In this document: positions 15,271-24,312 of the stretch, piece by piece
Layout of the letters: every line of letters starts with the position of its first letter
How positions within the stretch are numbered: the stretch's first letter is position 1
Assembly: GCA_937128055.1 (NCBI GenBank)
Contig: CAKZMC010000015.1
Span: 1 to 36,068 of the forward strand
From: an uncultured Actinomycetes bacterium
Lineage (GTDB): Bacteria > Actinomycetota > Geothermincolia > Geothermincolales > RBG-13-55-18
Direction of reading: 5' to 3'
Length of the DNA stretch: 36,068 bases
Notes under the pieces: generated by a model
What the model was told of the DNA's origin: nothing
Databases searched by the model: none
Seen by the model: only the letters and a program-made list of their open reading frames with translations
Translations under genes and position numbers: made by a program

Positions 15271-15599
15271 CTCCCACCTCCAATTCCGCGCTGAACGAGG
15301 GACGCGCTTAGCTCCATGTCCTGGAAACGGCTGCGGAGTTGCCTCGACGGGTGGGATGTGTTCTCTATCTACGCCTCGTGTGCTGCCAGCGACCCTTGCC
15401 CCCTGTTTCGCGCCGCAACGTGTAGAGATTTATACCCAGGTGCGGGGAGGGAATAAACCTTGCCCGCCCGGAAGCGACCAAGACGGTGTGCAGCCCGGAA
15501 AGCCTCCGCGCGCGAAGGGGCGCGAGCGTCTCCCCTATCCCCGGCACTGCGATGAAGAAGCCCGTGCCCCGAGAGATGCACGCTGTTCCTTATACGCGT
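15271..15599 (-). other. Upstream region of the fdhA operon
   Basis: No gene is visible in these 329 bases. A weak minus-strand promoter can be read as TTTATT (15452-15457), 17 bases, TATAAA (15429-15434), giving a leader of about 150 bases before fdhA. The part nearer 15600 is GC-rich and follows the stop of the CoA ligase gene; I find no convincing terminator in it. A cofactor-responsive leader could exist before a molybdopterin enzyme, but I do not recognise one. Confidence 0.3.
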
Positions 15600-17027
15600 T
15601 CAATCGCCGCGCGCCGCCTCCCTCTCCCGCGCCGCGCGGTAGGCGTGGAGGGCGGCAAGGGTGCGGGCCGCCCGCTCGGGGGAATGGAGCACGGGGATGC
15701 CGAGCCCCAGGGCATGGTCCAGGTCGTCAACGAAACCCTTATCGCCGATGGAGCAGACCACCAGGGGCTTCCCCGGCGCTATCTCTCGCAGGGAAGCGGC
15801 GCTCCCCATGAAGTCCTTCACCGACACCCCACGCACCATGAACTCCCGGAAGACCGCGAAGGGCATGACCACGATGGACAGCACCATGTCGATGCCGGGA
15901 TCCTCCATGAGGGCCTGCATGGCGGGCAGGTAGGCGCCGGAGGGACCCACGTCAAGCGGATTGCGCACGTTCATCCAGCGGGGGGCGATGGCGCGCATGC
16001 GCCGCGTCGTATCCTCGTCCAAGGGAGGCAGGCGCAAGCCCGCCTCCACGGCGGCGTCGGTGGCCAGCGCCCCCAGGGAACCGCTGGAGGTGGCGACGCC
16101 CAGCCGGTTCCCCGCCGGCAGTGGCTGCGTGGAGAAGACCCTGGCCAGGTCGACCAGCTCGTCCAGGCTCCGGGCGCGCACGGCTCCCGCCTGGCGGAAG
16201 GCCGCCTCGTAGAGGTCGTCTTCCCCCGACATGCTGCCGGTGTGGGAGGCGGTAGCCTCCCGCCCCTTGCCGGTGCGCCCGCTCTTGAGGATAAGCACCG
16301 GCTTGTCCGCGTTCACCCGGCGCAGCGTCTTCAGGAACCGGCGGCCGTCGGCGGCCCCCTCCAGGTATATCATGATCAGGCGCGTTTCGGGGTCATGGTG
16401 GAGGTAATCGAGCACCTCGCACTCGTCCACGTCCATGCGGTTTCCCAGGGTCACCGCCTTGGATATGAACACGCCCCGCTGGTGAAGGTCGTCCAGGAGG
16501 ATGTTGCCGAAGACCCCACTCTGGGCGATGACCCCCACGCCGCCCGGCACGAGCGCCTCTTCCATCAGTTCCACGGTGGAGAAGCGGTTGGCGGTGTTGA
16601 TCACCCCCACGCAGTTGGGCCCGATGACGCGCATCCCAAAGCGCGCGGCCGCCTCCCGGCAAAGCTCCTGGCGGGCCCTTCCCTCCTCGCCTACCTCGGT
16701 AAACCCCGCGCTCTCGATGACCACGTGCCCGATGCCGCGCTTCCCCAGCTCGTCGAGGGTACGCGGCACCGCCTCGGCGGGGACGATGACCACCGCGAGG
16801 TCGGGATTTCCCGGCACGTCCGCGACGCTCTCATAGAGGGGCAGCCCGTGCAGCTCCCCGCCGGCCGGGTTCACCAGGTAGAGACGGTCGCCCCATCCCT
16901 GCCTCTGCAGGGCGAGGGGCAGCACGTAGCCGAAGCCGGGCGAGCGCCTTGCCCCCACGATGACCACGCCCCGGGGCTCGAAGAAGGGCCTGAGGTCCGT
17001 TATGTCCCGAGCATTCCCGCTTTCCAT
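15600..17027 (-). CDS. ADP-forming CoA ligase, alpha-type subunit (second orphan)
   Basis: A 475-residue relative of the protein at 1795-3246. It has an N-terminal CoA-binding domain (GVVIVGARRSPGFG near residue 20), the ligase segment with IGPNCVG and AQSGVFGN, the phosphohistidine motif SHTGSM (His262) and a second ligase domain to the end. Family enzymes couple acyl-CoA hydrolysis to ATP formation in fermenters, with the active-site His carrying phosphate between this subunit and an ATP-grasp beta subunit. No beta domain is fused or encoded beside it. ATG 17027 follows AAGGAG closely. Neighbours are cysteine synthase upstream and fdhA downstream, each separated by a gap, so it may be a single-gene unit with the promoter at 17109-17117. 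Confidence 0.85.
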   Translation of the reverse strand: MESGNARDITDLRPFFEPRGVVIVGARRSPGFGYVLPLALQRQGWGDRLYLVNPAGGELHGLPLYESVADVPGNPDLAVVIVPAEAVPRTLDELGKRGIGHVVIESAGFTEVGEEGRARQELCREAAARFGMRVIGPNCVGVINTANRFSTVELMEEALVPGGVGVIAQSGVFGNILLDDLHQRGVFISKAVTLGNRMDVDECEVLDYLHHDPETRLIMIYLEGAADGRRFLKTLRRVNADKPVLILKSGRTGKGREATASHTGSMSGEDDLYEAAFRQAGAVRARSLDELVDLARVFSTQPLPAGNRLGVATSSGSLGALATDAAVEAGLRLPPLDEDTTRRMRAIAPRWMNVRNPLDVGPSGAYLPAMQALMEDPGIDMVLSIVVMPFAVFREFMVRGVSVKDFMGSAASLREIAPGKPLVVCSIGDKGFVDDLDHALGLGIPVLHSPERAARTLAALHAYRAAREREAARGD

Positions 17028-17108
17028 GTTCTCCTTCCCCGCGTCACAAGGCCCATGCCCTGCCGGCAGCCGCTTACCGCTGCCCCCGCACCAAGCCGTG
17101 CAAGCGAC

Positions 17109-17117
17109 ATTATACCA
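17109..17117 (-). promoter_or_regulatory. Extended -10 promoter before the CoA ligase gene
   Basis: The minus strand reads TGGTATAAT, a perfect -10 with the TGn extension, in an otherwise GC-rich gap. No good -35 lies 17 bases upstream, which the extended -10 can compensate for. The expected start near 17102 gives a leader of about 75 bases. Confidence 0.4.
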
Positions 17118-17181
17118 ACAACCCCGTTGAGCTCGCCTTGCTCCCTTCCCGTATCACGGGGACCGACCCGCGCCCCTTCGC

Positions 17182-18120
17182 TCACGTGGAAGCGACGTCC
17201 GCGAACAGCCAGGTGGAAAGGTAGCGTTCCCCGCTATCGGGCAGGACCACTACCAGGAACTTTTCGCGGTTCTCCGGCCGCCGCGCCACCTGCAGGGCGG
17301 CCCAGGTAGCGGCCCCCGACGAGATGCCGGCCAGGATTCCCTCTTCCCGCGCCAGCCGCCGCGCCATGGCGCCGGCGTCCTCGTCCCTCACCTTCACGAT
17401 CTCGTCGATAAGCTCTCTCCTCAGCACCTTGGGGACGAAGCCCGGGCCGATGCCCTGTATGCCGTGGGGCCCGGGACGGCCGCCGGAGAGCACCGGGGAA
17501 GCCTCCGGCTCCACCGCCACCACCCGGAGGTACGGCTTGCGTTCCTTGAGCGCCCCGGCCACCCCGGTGAGGGTGCCGCCCGTGCCTACCCCGCTCACCA
17601 GGATATCCACCGCACCGTCGCTGTCCTCCCATATCTCCCTGGCGGTGGTATCGCGGTGAGTGGCCGGGTTGGCGGGATTCTCGAACTGCCGCAGCATCAC
17701 GCCCCCGGGGGTGGAGCGCAGCAACTCCTCCGCCTTCTCCACCGCTCCCCGCATGCCATCGGCCCCCGGCGTGAGCACCACCTCCGCACCAAGTATTTCC
17801 ATGATCTTCCTTCTCTCCACGCTCATGGTTTCCGGCATGGTGAGCATCAGCCGGTAGCCGCGGGCGGCGCAGACGAAGGCCAGGGCGATGCCCGTGTTGC
17901 CGCTGGTGGGCTCGATGACCACGCTGCCTTTCCCCAGCAGTCCCCTGCGCTCCGCGTCCTCCACCATGCCCACCCCGATGCGGTCCTTGACGCTGGACAG
18001 GGGGTTGCGGGACTCCAGCTTGGCGTAGACCCGCGCAAGGCACCCCTCCGTTACCCGGTTCAACCTCACCAAGGGGGTGTTGCCGACCGTCTCGGTGATG
18101 TCCCCGTACAACCTGGGCAT
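17182..18120 (-). CDS. cysK: Cysteine synthase (O-acetylserine sulfhydrylase)
   Basis: A 312-residue PLP enzyme of fold type II that makes cysteine from O-acetylserine and sulfide in the cytoplasm. It begins with [17 protein letters not shown]. The PLP Lys is Lys45 in SSVKDRIG, the substrate loop is PTSGNTG, and the phosphate-binding loop is [21 protein letters not shown] and the late SSGAA are also typical of the family. The length matches it. ATG 18120 is preferred to an upstream in-frame start at 18165 because GGGAGG lies just before it and the family begins here. It stands between PlsC and the CoA ligase gene with gaps of 150-190 bases on both sides. CysK and CysM types are hard to separate by eye. 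Confidence 0.92.
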   Translation of the reverse strand: MPRLYGDITETVGNTPLVRLNRVTEGCLARVYAKLESRNPLSSVKDRIGVGMVEDAERRGLLGKGSVVIEPTSGNTGIALAFVCAARGYRLMLTMPETMSVERRKIMEILGAEVVLTPGADGMRGAVEKAEELLRSTPGGVMLRQFENPANPATHRDTTAREIWEDSDGAVDILVSGVGTGGTLTGVAGALKERKPYLRVVAVEPEASPVLSGGRPGPHGIQGIGPGFVPKVLRRELIDEIVKVRDEDAGAMARRLAREEGILAGISSGAATWAALQVARRPENREKFLVVVLPDSGERYLSTWLFADVAST

Positions 18121-18306
18121 CGCATCCTCCCTTCCGCTCCTCGATCCCAACGCGGCGCGCCGCACACGCCGCCATGGCGCGCTCGGCGCGGCCGGGAATA
18201 CCTACCTTTACAGGGCTTCAACACGGTGAGATGAATCGCACCGTCTCTTCCGTTGCGAAGTGCCGCCAGGCTTTAGGGGACCCTCCGACGCGGTTCCCCG
18301 CCCGCT

Positions 18307-19113
18307 TCAGGCCTTGATCTTCTTCCACCCCGCCGGCAGTAGTTCCATCACCCGGTCGCGGATGAACTCGTTGTCCTCCTCCTCCGCCAGGCGGAAGAAG
18401 ACGTCGAAGGGGATGTCCTGGCGGGAGACGAAATCGGTGACGATCCTGATCATCCTGGCGATGAGCTTCATGCCCTTCTTGTCCATGGGGACGGTATCCA
18501 CCCACTGCCGCAGCGTTTCCACCTGCTGGATGAAGCGCCCCTCCGCCTTTTCTCCCAGCTCTTCCAGGACCTCGTACATGCGCCTCTTGGGAGGCAGGGT
18601 GAAGAGCTTGCCGATGTTGACCTGTATGCCTCCGTCCTCCCGCTTGTATACGGCGACGGGAAGGATGGGGGCGGGGGCGGCCCGCGCCAGGTTGGCCACC
18701 CCGAAGTGGAAGGGCTTGACCTCGCCCGGCTTGCTGCGGGTGCCCTCGGGGAAGACGAAGACCAACTCTCCCCGCCGCAGGTACTTGAGGCTGAGGCGGA
18801 TGGCGTCCGAGTTGTCCCCTCCCGAGCGGTCGATGGGGATGACCCCGAAGACCTTCCAGAGCATCTTGCCCAGGAAACCCTCCGCCCCCGTCTCGATCTC
18901 CTTCTTGGCCCAAGGCCACATCTGGTAATGGAGGAGGGCCGGTTTCAGGGCCAGGGCGATGGCCACGATATCCGTGCTGCCCTGGTGGTTGGAGACCACG
19001 ATGAAGGGACCGTAACGCGGGACGTTCTCACGCCCGGCGACTCCGAGCCTGTATTTCTTGGACCTCGCCACCAGGGCGAAGGGTATCCTTATTATCACGT
19101 ACCGTAACCACAT
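18307..19113 (-). CDS. 1-acyl-sn-glycerol-3-phosphate acyltransferase family protein
   Basis: A 268-residue PlsC-type acyltransferase, which adds the second acyl chain to lysophosphatidate at the inner membrane face. The catalytic NHxxxxD motif is VVSNHQGSTDI, and the glycerol-phosphate binding motif is VFPEGTRSKPG about 60 residues later. GVIPIDRSGG between them is also typical. A C-terminal extension of about 70 residues after the core has no recognisable motif. The ATG at 19113 has only a weak ribosome site (GGCGG), so the start is less sure. The gene diverges from an FAD oxidoreductase with 193 bases between. The exact acceptor lipid is not known. Confidence 0.87.
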   Translation of the reverse strand: MWLRYVIIRIPFALVARSKKYRLGVAGRENVPRYGPFIVVSNHQGSTDIVAIALALKPALLHYQMWPWAKKEIETGAEGFLGKMLWKVFGVIPIDRSGGDNSDAIRLSLKYLRRGELVFVFPEGTRSKPGEVKPFHFGVANLARAAPAPILPVAVYKREDGGIQVNIGKLFTLPPKRRMYEVLEELGEKAEGRFIQQVETLRQWVDTVPMDKKGMKLIARMIRIVTDFVSRQDIPFDVFFRLAEEEDNEFIRDRVMELLPAGWKKIKA

Positions 19114-19306
19114 CCGCCATTCCCGCCTTGCCTCAGCGCCTTCTCATCCCCTTGCCTGCATCTTAACCGAGCGGGGGACGGATGTCACCCTCGCCCCGGC
19201 CACCAGGTAGAATGTAGGCAGGGGCACCCGGTTCGCGAGGCGGACGGAGCAGGGATGCAAGGCCGCCCGCACCAGGCCCCGGACACTTGATAGGCAAGGT
19301 GAAGGC

Positions 19307-21100
19307 ATGGCAGCCAAGGGGACGCGGCGCGACTGGGACGTGATCGTGGTGGGAGCGGGGCTGGGAGGGCTCACCGCCGCCGCCCGGCTGCTGCGGGAAG
19401 GCTTGCGGGTGCTGGTCCTGGAGGCGGCTTTCCATCCCGGCGGAACCGCCTATTGTTACCGGCGGAAGGGCTATCATTTCCCCATGGGACCCCTGGGCTT
19501 CGCCCATCCCGAACTGGTCGCCGGAATCCTTTCCCGGGCGGGCATAACGGAACCCCTCTCTTTCCGGCGCGTGCTCTACCGCCTGCGCGCCTTCGGCTTA
19601 TCCGCACCCCTCTCCCTGCCTTTCGGGGACATGGTGGCGGAGCTCTCCACCCTCTTCCCACGGGAGACGGAGGGGGTGGCGAGGTTCTTCGGGGACATGG
19701 CCTCGCTTTCGGAGTCCTTGCGCACGCGCACGGGCGCCGTGCTGCCTCCGGCGCGGGCCTCGACACGGGAAAAGAACGCACAACCCCGGGAGGTTGCCGG
19801 CGCGCGAGAAAACCACGGCGTGCCTTACGGAGGCTTCCCGGGCGGCAACGGTCCCGCGCAACCCCCGGATGCTTCCGCAAGCGCCGCTCGTTACCTGGAA
19901 AATATAACCAAGGATTGGCGTCTGCGGCGCATCCTGGGAAGCACGGGCACGCGGGAGCCCTACACCGGACTGGGTCTCCTGGCCGCCACGTGGTCCCTGC
20001 TTTGCGAGAGCGGCATCCACTATCCCCAAGAGGGGATGCGCCGGTTCTGCGACCTCCTGGCCGCTCTCCTCAGCCGCAAGGCAGCTCCCGCCGGGTTTTC
20101 GCAAGGCCACATGAGCCGCGCCGCGAGGGCGCGGAGCCTCCCATGGCCGGGCGCGCCCCGGGACGGCTCTTACCCGGAGAGCGACGCGGGGCCATCACGC
20201 GGCCTGCTTCTCCTGGGCAGCCGCGTCTCCCGTATCCTGGTGGAGAAGGGCAGGGTGAGGGGAGTGCTGACGGAAGACGGGGCTTCCTACCACGCGCCCG
20301 CCCTCGTCTGCAACGCCGACTTCAAAGAGGCATTCCTGCGGCTGCTGCATGCAGGCGACGTCCCGGAGGGGCTCGTGCGGTCGGTCTGCGCTGCCAGGCA
20401 GACCTCCTCCAACCTGCAGGTTTGCCTGGGCGTGGATGCCGACAAGACGGATCTCTCCGCCTTCCGGGAGGGTCACCGCATCATCTACCGCCGCGGGAAC
20501 GCCACCGTCCCGCCCCGCGACGAGGTCCCCGACTGGGCGTCGCGCGAGATCGATCCCCGGGACCTTGCGGGCGGGGAACTGGAAGTGGCCTTGCTGAGCG
20601 CCGACGACCCTTCCCTGGCCCCGGAAGGCAAGGCGGTCTTAGTCATCCGCACCTCCGCCGAGTTCCCTCACTTCAGCGCCTATCGCCCCGCCCCAGGCGC
20701 GAGGGCGGCCTCCTATTTGCCCTACAAGAGGCGCCTGGCCCTGGGGCTGCTGGCGGAGGTTTCCGGCCTGCTCCCCGGCCTGGAAAGCTCCCTCGAGGTC
20801 ATGGACGTGGCCACGCCGCTTACCTTCGAGGAGCGGGGCGGGCGCAGCGAGGGCGCGGTGGCGGGGTGGTCCTGGGATTTCCGCGACCACCCCTGGAGCG
20901 AGGCGCGCGAACTGGTGCGCACTCCCCTGGAGGGCCTTTTCATGGCCGGTTACCAGGCCTTCTCCATGCTGGCCCTGGGCGGGGTCCCCTCCGCCATGCT
21001 CGGCGGATTGCGGGCCGCGGAATATATCCTTGCCGGTGCGGGTCCCGCGCCGCATATGGATATCCCCATCCCCGCATCCCCGCGCCCCGCCTCCCGCTGA
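19307..21100 (+). CDS. CrtI/phytoene-desaturase-like FAD oxidoreductase
   Basis: A 597-residue flavoprotein with the N-terminal FAD motif VIVVGAGLGGLTAAARL (about residues 12-28), followed by VLVLEAAFHPGGTAYCY. It ends with the family's C-terminal FAD segment LEGLFMAGYQAFSMLALGG. Relatives include phytoene desaturases, carotenoid isomerases and all-trans-retinol saturase-like enzymes acting on hydrophobic polyenes or lipids. Two stretches (about 145-195 and 260-305) are rich in Ala, Gly, Pro, Ser and Arg and break the family pattern; they look like low-complexity insertions. ATG 19307 is preceded by a loose AAGGTGAAGG. No other carotenoid gene is nearby, so the substrate is open. A PlsC-type gene diverges upstream, which fits lipid chemistry. 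Confidence 0.75.
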   Translation: MAAKGTRRDWDVIVVGAGLGGLTAAARLLREGLRVLVLEAAFHPGGTAYCYRRKGYHFPMGPLGFAHPELVAGILSRAGITEPLSFRRVLYRLRAFGLSAPLSLPFGDMVAELSTLFPRETEGVARFFGDMASLSESLRTRTGAVLPPARASTREKNAQPREVAGARENHGVPYGGFPGGNGPAQPPDASASAARYLENITKDWRLRRILGSTGTREPYTGLGLLAATWSLLCESGIHYPQEGMRRFCDLLAALLSRKAAPAGFSQGHMSRAARARSLPWPGAPRDGSYPESDAGPSRGLLLLGSRVSRILVEKGRVRGVLTEDGASYHAPALVCNADFKEAFLRLLHAGDVPEGLVRSVCAARQTSSNLQVCLGVDADKTDLSAFREGHRIIYRRGNATVPPRDEVPDWASREIDPRDLAGGELEVALLSADDPSLAPEGKAVLVIRTSAEFPHFSAYRPAPGARAASYLPYKRRLALGLLAEVSGLLPGLESSLEVMDVATPLTFEERGGRSEGAVAGWSWDFRDHPWSEARELVRTPLEGLFMAGYQAFSMLALGGVPSAMLGGLRAAEYILAGAGPAPHMDIPIPASPRPASR

Positions 21101-21422
21101 TCCGCGCTATCGCACTTCATTTCGTAGGCGGTGAAACATCCCCAAAGGGAGAGAGGGCGATGCGGCATCGACGGCGCTTCTCCCATGCAAGCCAACGCTT
21201 CATGTAAGCCTACCTTATGCCGATTATCAATTGACAGGAAAGAAGCCGCGCAGGAGGTACGATCCCCCTAAATGCGGAGGAAAACGGGTGGGCGGACGAG
21301 GCCGCCGGAAAAGCGCCGGCGGCAGCGTGTCCCGTGCGATCGGGCTCGGGAATGAGCTCTTGCCACCCTGGCCAGAAGGACGGGAAGGGACGCCATCGGA
21401 ATGAGGTAACGGAGGGAGAGGT
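21101..21422 (+). other. Intergenic region with a possible structured RNA and a GC-rich hairpin
   Basis: These 322 bases lie between the oxidoreductase and the sensor kinase and contain no convincing gene. The first part (21124-21213) can fold into a nested multi-stem structure, listed separately. A perfect -35-like TTGACA (21231-21236) has no good -10 at normal spacing. A perfect 8-bp hairpin occurs at 21301-21308/21316-21323, without a U-run. The kinase ribosome site GGAGG is at 21411-21415. Confidence 0.4.
21124..21213 (+). ncRNA. Candidate structured RNA with four nested stems
   Basis: The plus strand can form GTAGGC (21124-21129) with GCCTAC (21208-21213), GTGAA (21131-21135) with TTCAT (21199-21203), GGGAGA (21147-21152) with TCTCCC (21179-21184), and the terminal hairpin CGATG (21158-21162) with CATCG (21166-21170). 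All four are properly nested. I do not recognise it as a known riboswitch. It could be a 3' UTR element of the oxidoreductase, a kinase leader element, or chance folding of GC-rich DNA. Confidence 0.25.
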
Positions 21423-23972
21423 TTGTCCTTACGCAGGAAGGCCATACTGCTTTCCATTCTGGTTTTCGCGGTCCTCATGGGGCTGCTGCACCTGCTGTCC
21501 TGGGTTTTCGTCATGGGGGGGTACCGCGAACTGGAAAGGCAGGAGGCGGAGGAGAACGCCGCGCGCGCCGCCGACGCCGTCCGCAGCGAGATAGACAACC
21601 TCTCGCTCACGGCTCGAGACTGGGCCTTCTGGGATGACACCTACGCTTTCATGGAGGATCACTCCCAGGAGTACATCGACGCCAACCTGAACGAGGGCTC
21701 CCTCGCGCGCATACGCGTGCAGGCCATCGTCTTCCTCGACACGGAGGGAAGGGTCTTTTACGCCAAGGGCGTGGACCTCGTTCTGGAGAGGGAGATGCCC
21801 ACCCCGGCGGGCCTCCTCGCGCACCTGTCGCAAGGCTCCCCCCTCCTGCAGCCCATAAGCAGCGGGGAGGGGTCGTCTGGGTTGCTCATGACGTTCGAGG
21901 GGCCTTTCATGGTCTCCTCCCAGCCTATAATCACCAGCAAGGGCGAGGGCCTCCCGCGGGGCGCACTGGTCATGGGGCGCCTGCTGGACGTGGCGGAGAT
22001 GGCGCGCATCACCGCCCCATACCGCCTGGAAATCGAGTTCGGGGGCGTAGGCCTGCAGGCGGCCGACGCCGACTGGGAGCGGGCGGAAAACCGGTTGCTT
22101 GCGGGAGAGGAGTTCCCCGTGCAGGTACAGGACTCGCACCATATTCACGGTTACGCCATGCTGCGGGATATCTACGGGAACCCCGCCCTCATCCTGCAGG
22201 TGGGCATGGAAAGGGGCATCTATCACGCGGGTCTGCGGACGCTCATCTATTTCATGGCTTTCCTGACCGTTTCCTGCCTGGCCGTCTTCGCCTTCAGCCT
22301 CCTCCTGCTGGAGAGGCTCTTCCTGCGCCGGGTAGGCCAAGTCGACAGGGAGATCGCCGCCATAGGCGAGGCCGGTGACCCCTCCCTCCGCGTCACCGCC
22401 AGCGGAAACGACGAGATCGCGAGCCTCGCGCGCTCCATAAACGCCACCCTGGACAGGCTGGAGGGCGAGGAGCGGCGTTTCCGCTCCCTCATCGAGAACT
22501 CCCTGGACCTCATCGTCATCCTCGACGCGGAGGGGAGGGTCGCCTACCAGAGCCCCTCCGCCTCAAAGGTGCTGGGTTACGACGGCCGCGAGCTGGCGGA
22601 CAAGGACGTCTTCGACCTCATCCACCCGGAGGACAGGGGTTGGGCCCGCGAGGTATTCCTGAAGTCCCTGCGGCGCTACGGCTCGCGGGGCCACCACGAG
22701 ATCCGTTTCCGCCATCGCGACGGCACCTGGCTCCAATTGGAGATAACCGGCTACAATCTCCTGAAAGACCCGGCCGTAAAGGGGGTGGTGATCAACGCTC
22801 GCGACGTCAGCGAATCCAGCCGCGCCCACGCCCGCCTGGAGACCCTCAACCGCCTCTTCACCTCCCTGGGCCCGGACGTCATCACCAACATCGAACGGGT
22901 GATCCTCGCCTCGAGGGAAATCCTGGAAGTGGACCACGTCTCCTACATACGCCTGGAAAAGGGGCGGCTCTCCCTCCTTCTCACCACCCGGCACGGGGTT
23001 GACTTCCACGTCCACGATAATCCCGAGGACTGCTTCCTCAGCGAGCTCATAAAGGACGACGCCCGCGAAACGGTGGCTACCGGGAAGGAAGCACTGCGGG
23101 ACCGCTGCCGCAACTGCGGCTTCTCCACGCGCGGCAGGTATTCCTCCTCCGTCAGCCACCCCGTCGTATGCAAAGGAAAGACCATCGGCTTCCTCTCCGT
23201 TTTCAACAGGGCGGAAAGGGAGCTCTCGCATGGCGAGATGGAGATGCTGGGTACCCTGGCGCGCGCCCTTGCGGTGGAGGAGGAGCGCCTCTCCCACGAA
23301 CAGGGCCTCAAGGACTTCATCGACATCGCCTCCCACGAGCTGCGCCATCCCATAACCCTCATGAAAGGGTACGCCATAACTCTCCTCGATTACGAGGAGA
23401 GAATGACGCAGGAAGCAAAAAGGGAGGTATTGGAGGCGATAAGCGCGGGCGCGGACCGCCTGGACATGTTGCTGCGAGAGCTGCTTGACGTCTCCCGCAT
23501 CGAGCGGGGGCGCTTCTCCCTCAACCGGAGGAGCACGCAGCTCGCTTCCCTGATCGAGCTCGCCGTCGAGGAGATGGAGAGCAAGGGTTTCGCGGGCCGC
23601 TTCAGGATATCCGTGCCTCCCGGGCTGTCCCCGCGCCAGATCGACCCCGAGAGGATAACCCGCCTCCTCATCATCCTGCTGGACAACGCGGTCAACTACT
23701 CGCCCGACGGCACGGAGGTGGAGATCTCCGTGGCGGAGCGCTCCGGCGAGTTGTTGGTCTCGGTCATGGACCGTGGCCCTGGAGTGCCCGAAGACGACTG
23801 GGGGCGCATCTTCGAGCGCTTCTACCAGGTGGAGGAGGTGCTGCACCATTCCAGGCCGGGAATGGGGCTTGGCCTCTACATCGCGAGGGAGATCGTGGAG
23901 GCGCACGGGGGACGCATCTGGTACGAGCCCCGTCCCGGGGGCGGTTCCATTCTCCGCTTCACCCTCAGGTGA
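21423..23972 (+). CDS. Membrane sensor histidine kinase, CHASE4-HAMP-PAS-GAF
   Basis: An 849-residue kinase. Transmembrane helix 1 is about 8-30. An extracytoplasmic CHASE4 domain follows, with the signature ARDWAFWDDTYAFM near residue 62. Helix 2 is about 270-297, then come HAMP (about 298-350), PAS (about 353-475), GAF (about 480-620), HisKA with IASHELRHPI (phospho-His638) and the ATPase domain with LDNAVNYSPDG, VMDRGPGVP and GMGLGLYIA. It should sense an external small molecule and phosphorylate a partner regulator, but none is encoded beside it. The GAF domain carries Cys537, Cys562 and Cys565 (CRNC), unusual enough to suggest metal or redox sensing. Translation starts at TTG 21423, 7 bases after GGAGG. 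Confidence 0.93.
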   Translation: MSLRRKAILLSILVFAVLMGLLHLLSWVFVMGGYRELERQEAEENAARAADAVRSEIDNLSLTARDWAFWDDTYAFMEDHSQEYIDANLNEGSLARIRVQAIVFLDTEGRVFYAKGVDLVLEREMPTPAGLLAHLSQGSPLLQPISSGEGSSGLLMTFEGPFMVSSQPIITSKGEGLPRGALVMGRLLDVAEMARITAPYRLEIEFGGVGLQAADADWERAENRLLAGEEFPVQVQDSHHIHGYAMLRDIYGNPALILQVGMERGIYHAGLRTLIYFMAFLTVSCLAVFAFSLLLLERLFLRRVGQVDREIAAIGEAGDPSLRVTASGNDEIASLARSINATLDRLEGEERRFRSLIENSLDLIVILDAEGRVAYQSPSASKVLGYDGRELADKDVFDLIHPEDRGWAREVFLKSLRRYGSRGHHEIRFRHRDGTWLQLEITGYNLLKDPAVKGVVINARDVSESSRAHARLETLNRLFTSLGPDVITNIERVILASREILEVDHVSYIRLEKGRLSLLLTTRHGVDFHVHDNPEDCFLSELIKDDARETVATGKEALRDRCRNCGFSTRGRYSSSVSHPVVCKGKTIGFLSVFNRAERELSHGEMEMLGTLARALAVEEERLSHEQGLKDFIDIASHELRHPITLMKGYAITLLDYEERMTQEAKREVLEAISAGADRLDMLLRELLDVSRIERGRFSLNRRSTQLASLIELAVEEMESKGFAGRFRISVPPGLSPRQIDPERITRLLIILLDNAVNYSPDGTEVEISVAERSGELLVSVMDRGPGVPEDDWGRIFERFYQVEEVLHHSRPGMGLGLYIAREIVEAHGGRIWYEPRPGGGSILRFTLR

Positions 23973-24312
23973 ACCAGCCCTCTCTCCCCGCAAAGCGGTT
24001 CCCGCGATTTCCCGGCTCGCCGACGCCGCGCATGCGCCGCGCGCCACCCATTCCCCTTCTCTCGCAAGGAGCGCTGCGGCATGGATTTTCACGTCATGCG
24101 CCTTTTTGCTATATTAATGGCGGGTAGAGAGGCATCAGGCGGCTATTGGCACGGGAACGCGTTTTAACAAGCCGGCTTCGACCAGGAAACCACAGGGCAG
24201 GAGAAGCCTTTCCGGAAGGTGCCGTAAAGGGATTCCGGTCGCGCTCCACGCCGCGTCATGGACATATGAGCGCAGAAAGGGATGGAGGTCGCTACGGTAA
24301 GGAGGGGGTAGT
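23973..24312 (+). other. Intergenic region before the acyl-CoA synthetase
   Basis: No gene is visible in these 340 bases. GCATG (24079-24083) can pair with CATGC (24095-24099), followed shortly by TTTTT (24103-24107); this may be a weak terminator for the kinase gene. Directly after it, TATATT near 24110 could be a -10 box for the acyl-CoA synthetase, without a good -35. The rest is GC-rich and featureless up to the ribosome site AAGGAGG before 24313. Confidence 0.3.

Noticed and set aside
12472-15294. Long plus-strand open frames across fdhA
   Set aside because: They mirror the formate dehydrogenase codons and have no motifs; fdhA on the minus strand explains the region fully.
21124-21213. 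A known riboswitch (cobalamin, c-di-GMP, glycine or THF type)
   Set aside because: None of the conserved sequence blocks I know for these classes is present; kept only as an unassigned structured candidate.
22563-24092. A 509-codon minus-strand open frame inside the CHASE4 kinase gene
   Set aside because: Antisense shadow of HAMP/PAS/GAF/HisKA coding sequence; its composition is typical of GC-driven open frames.
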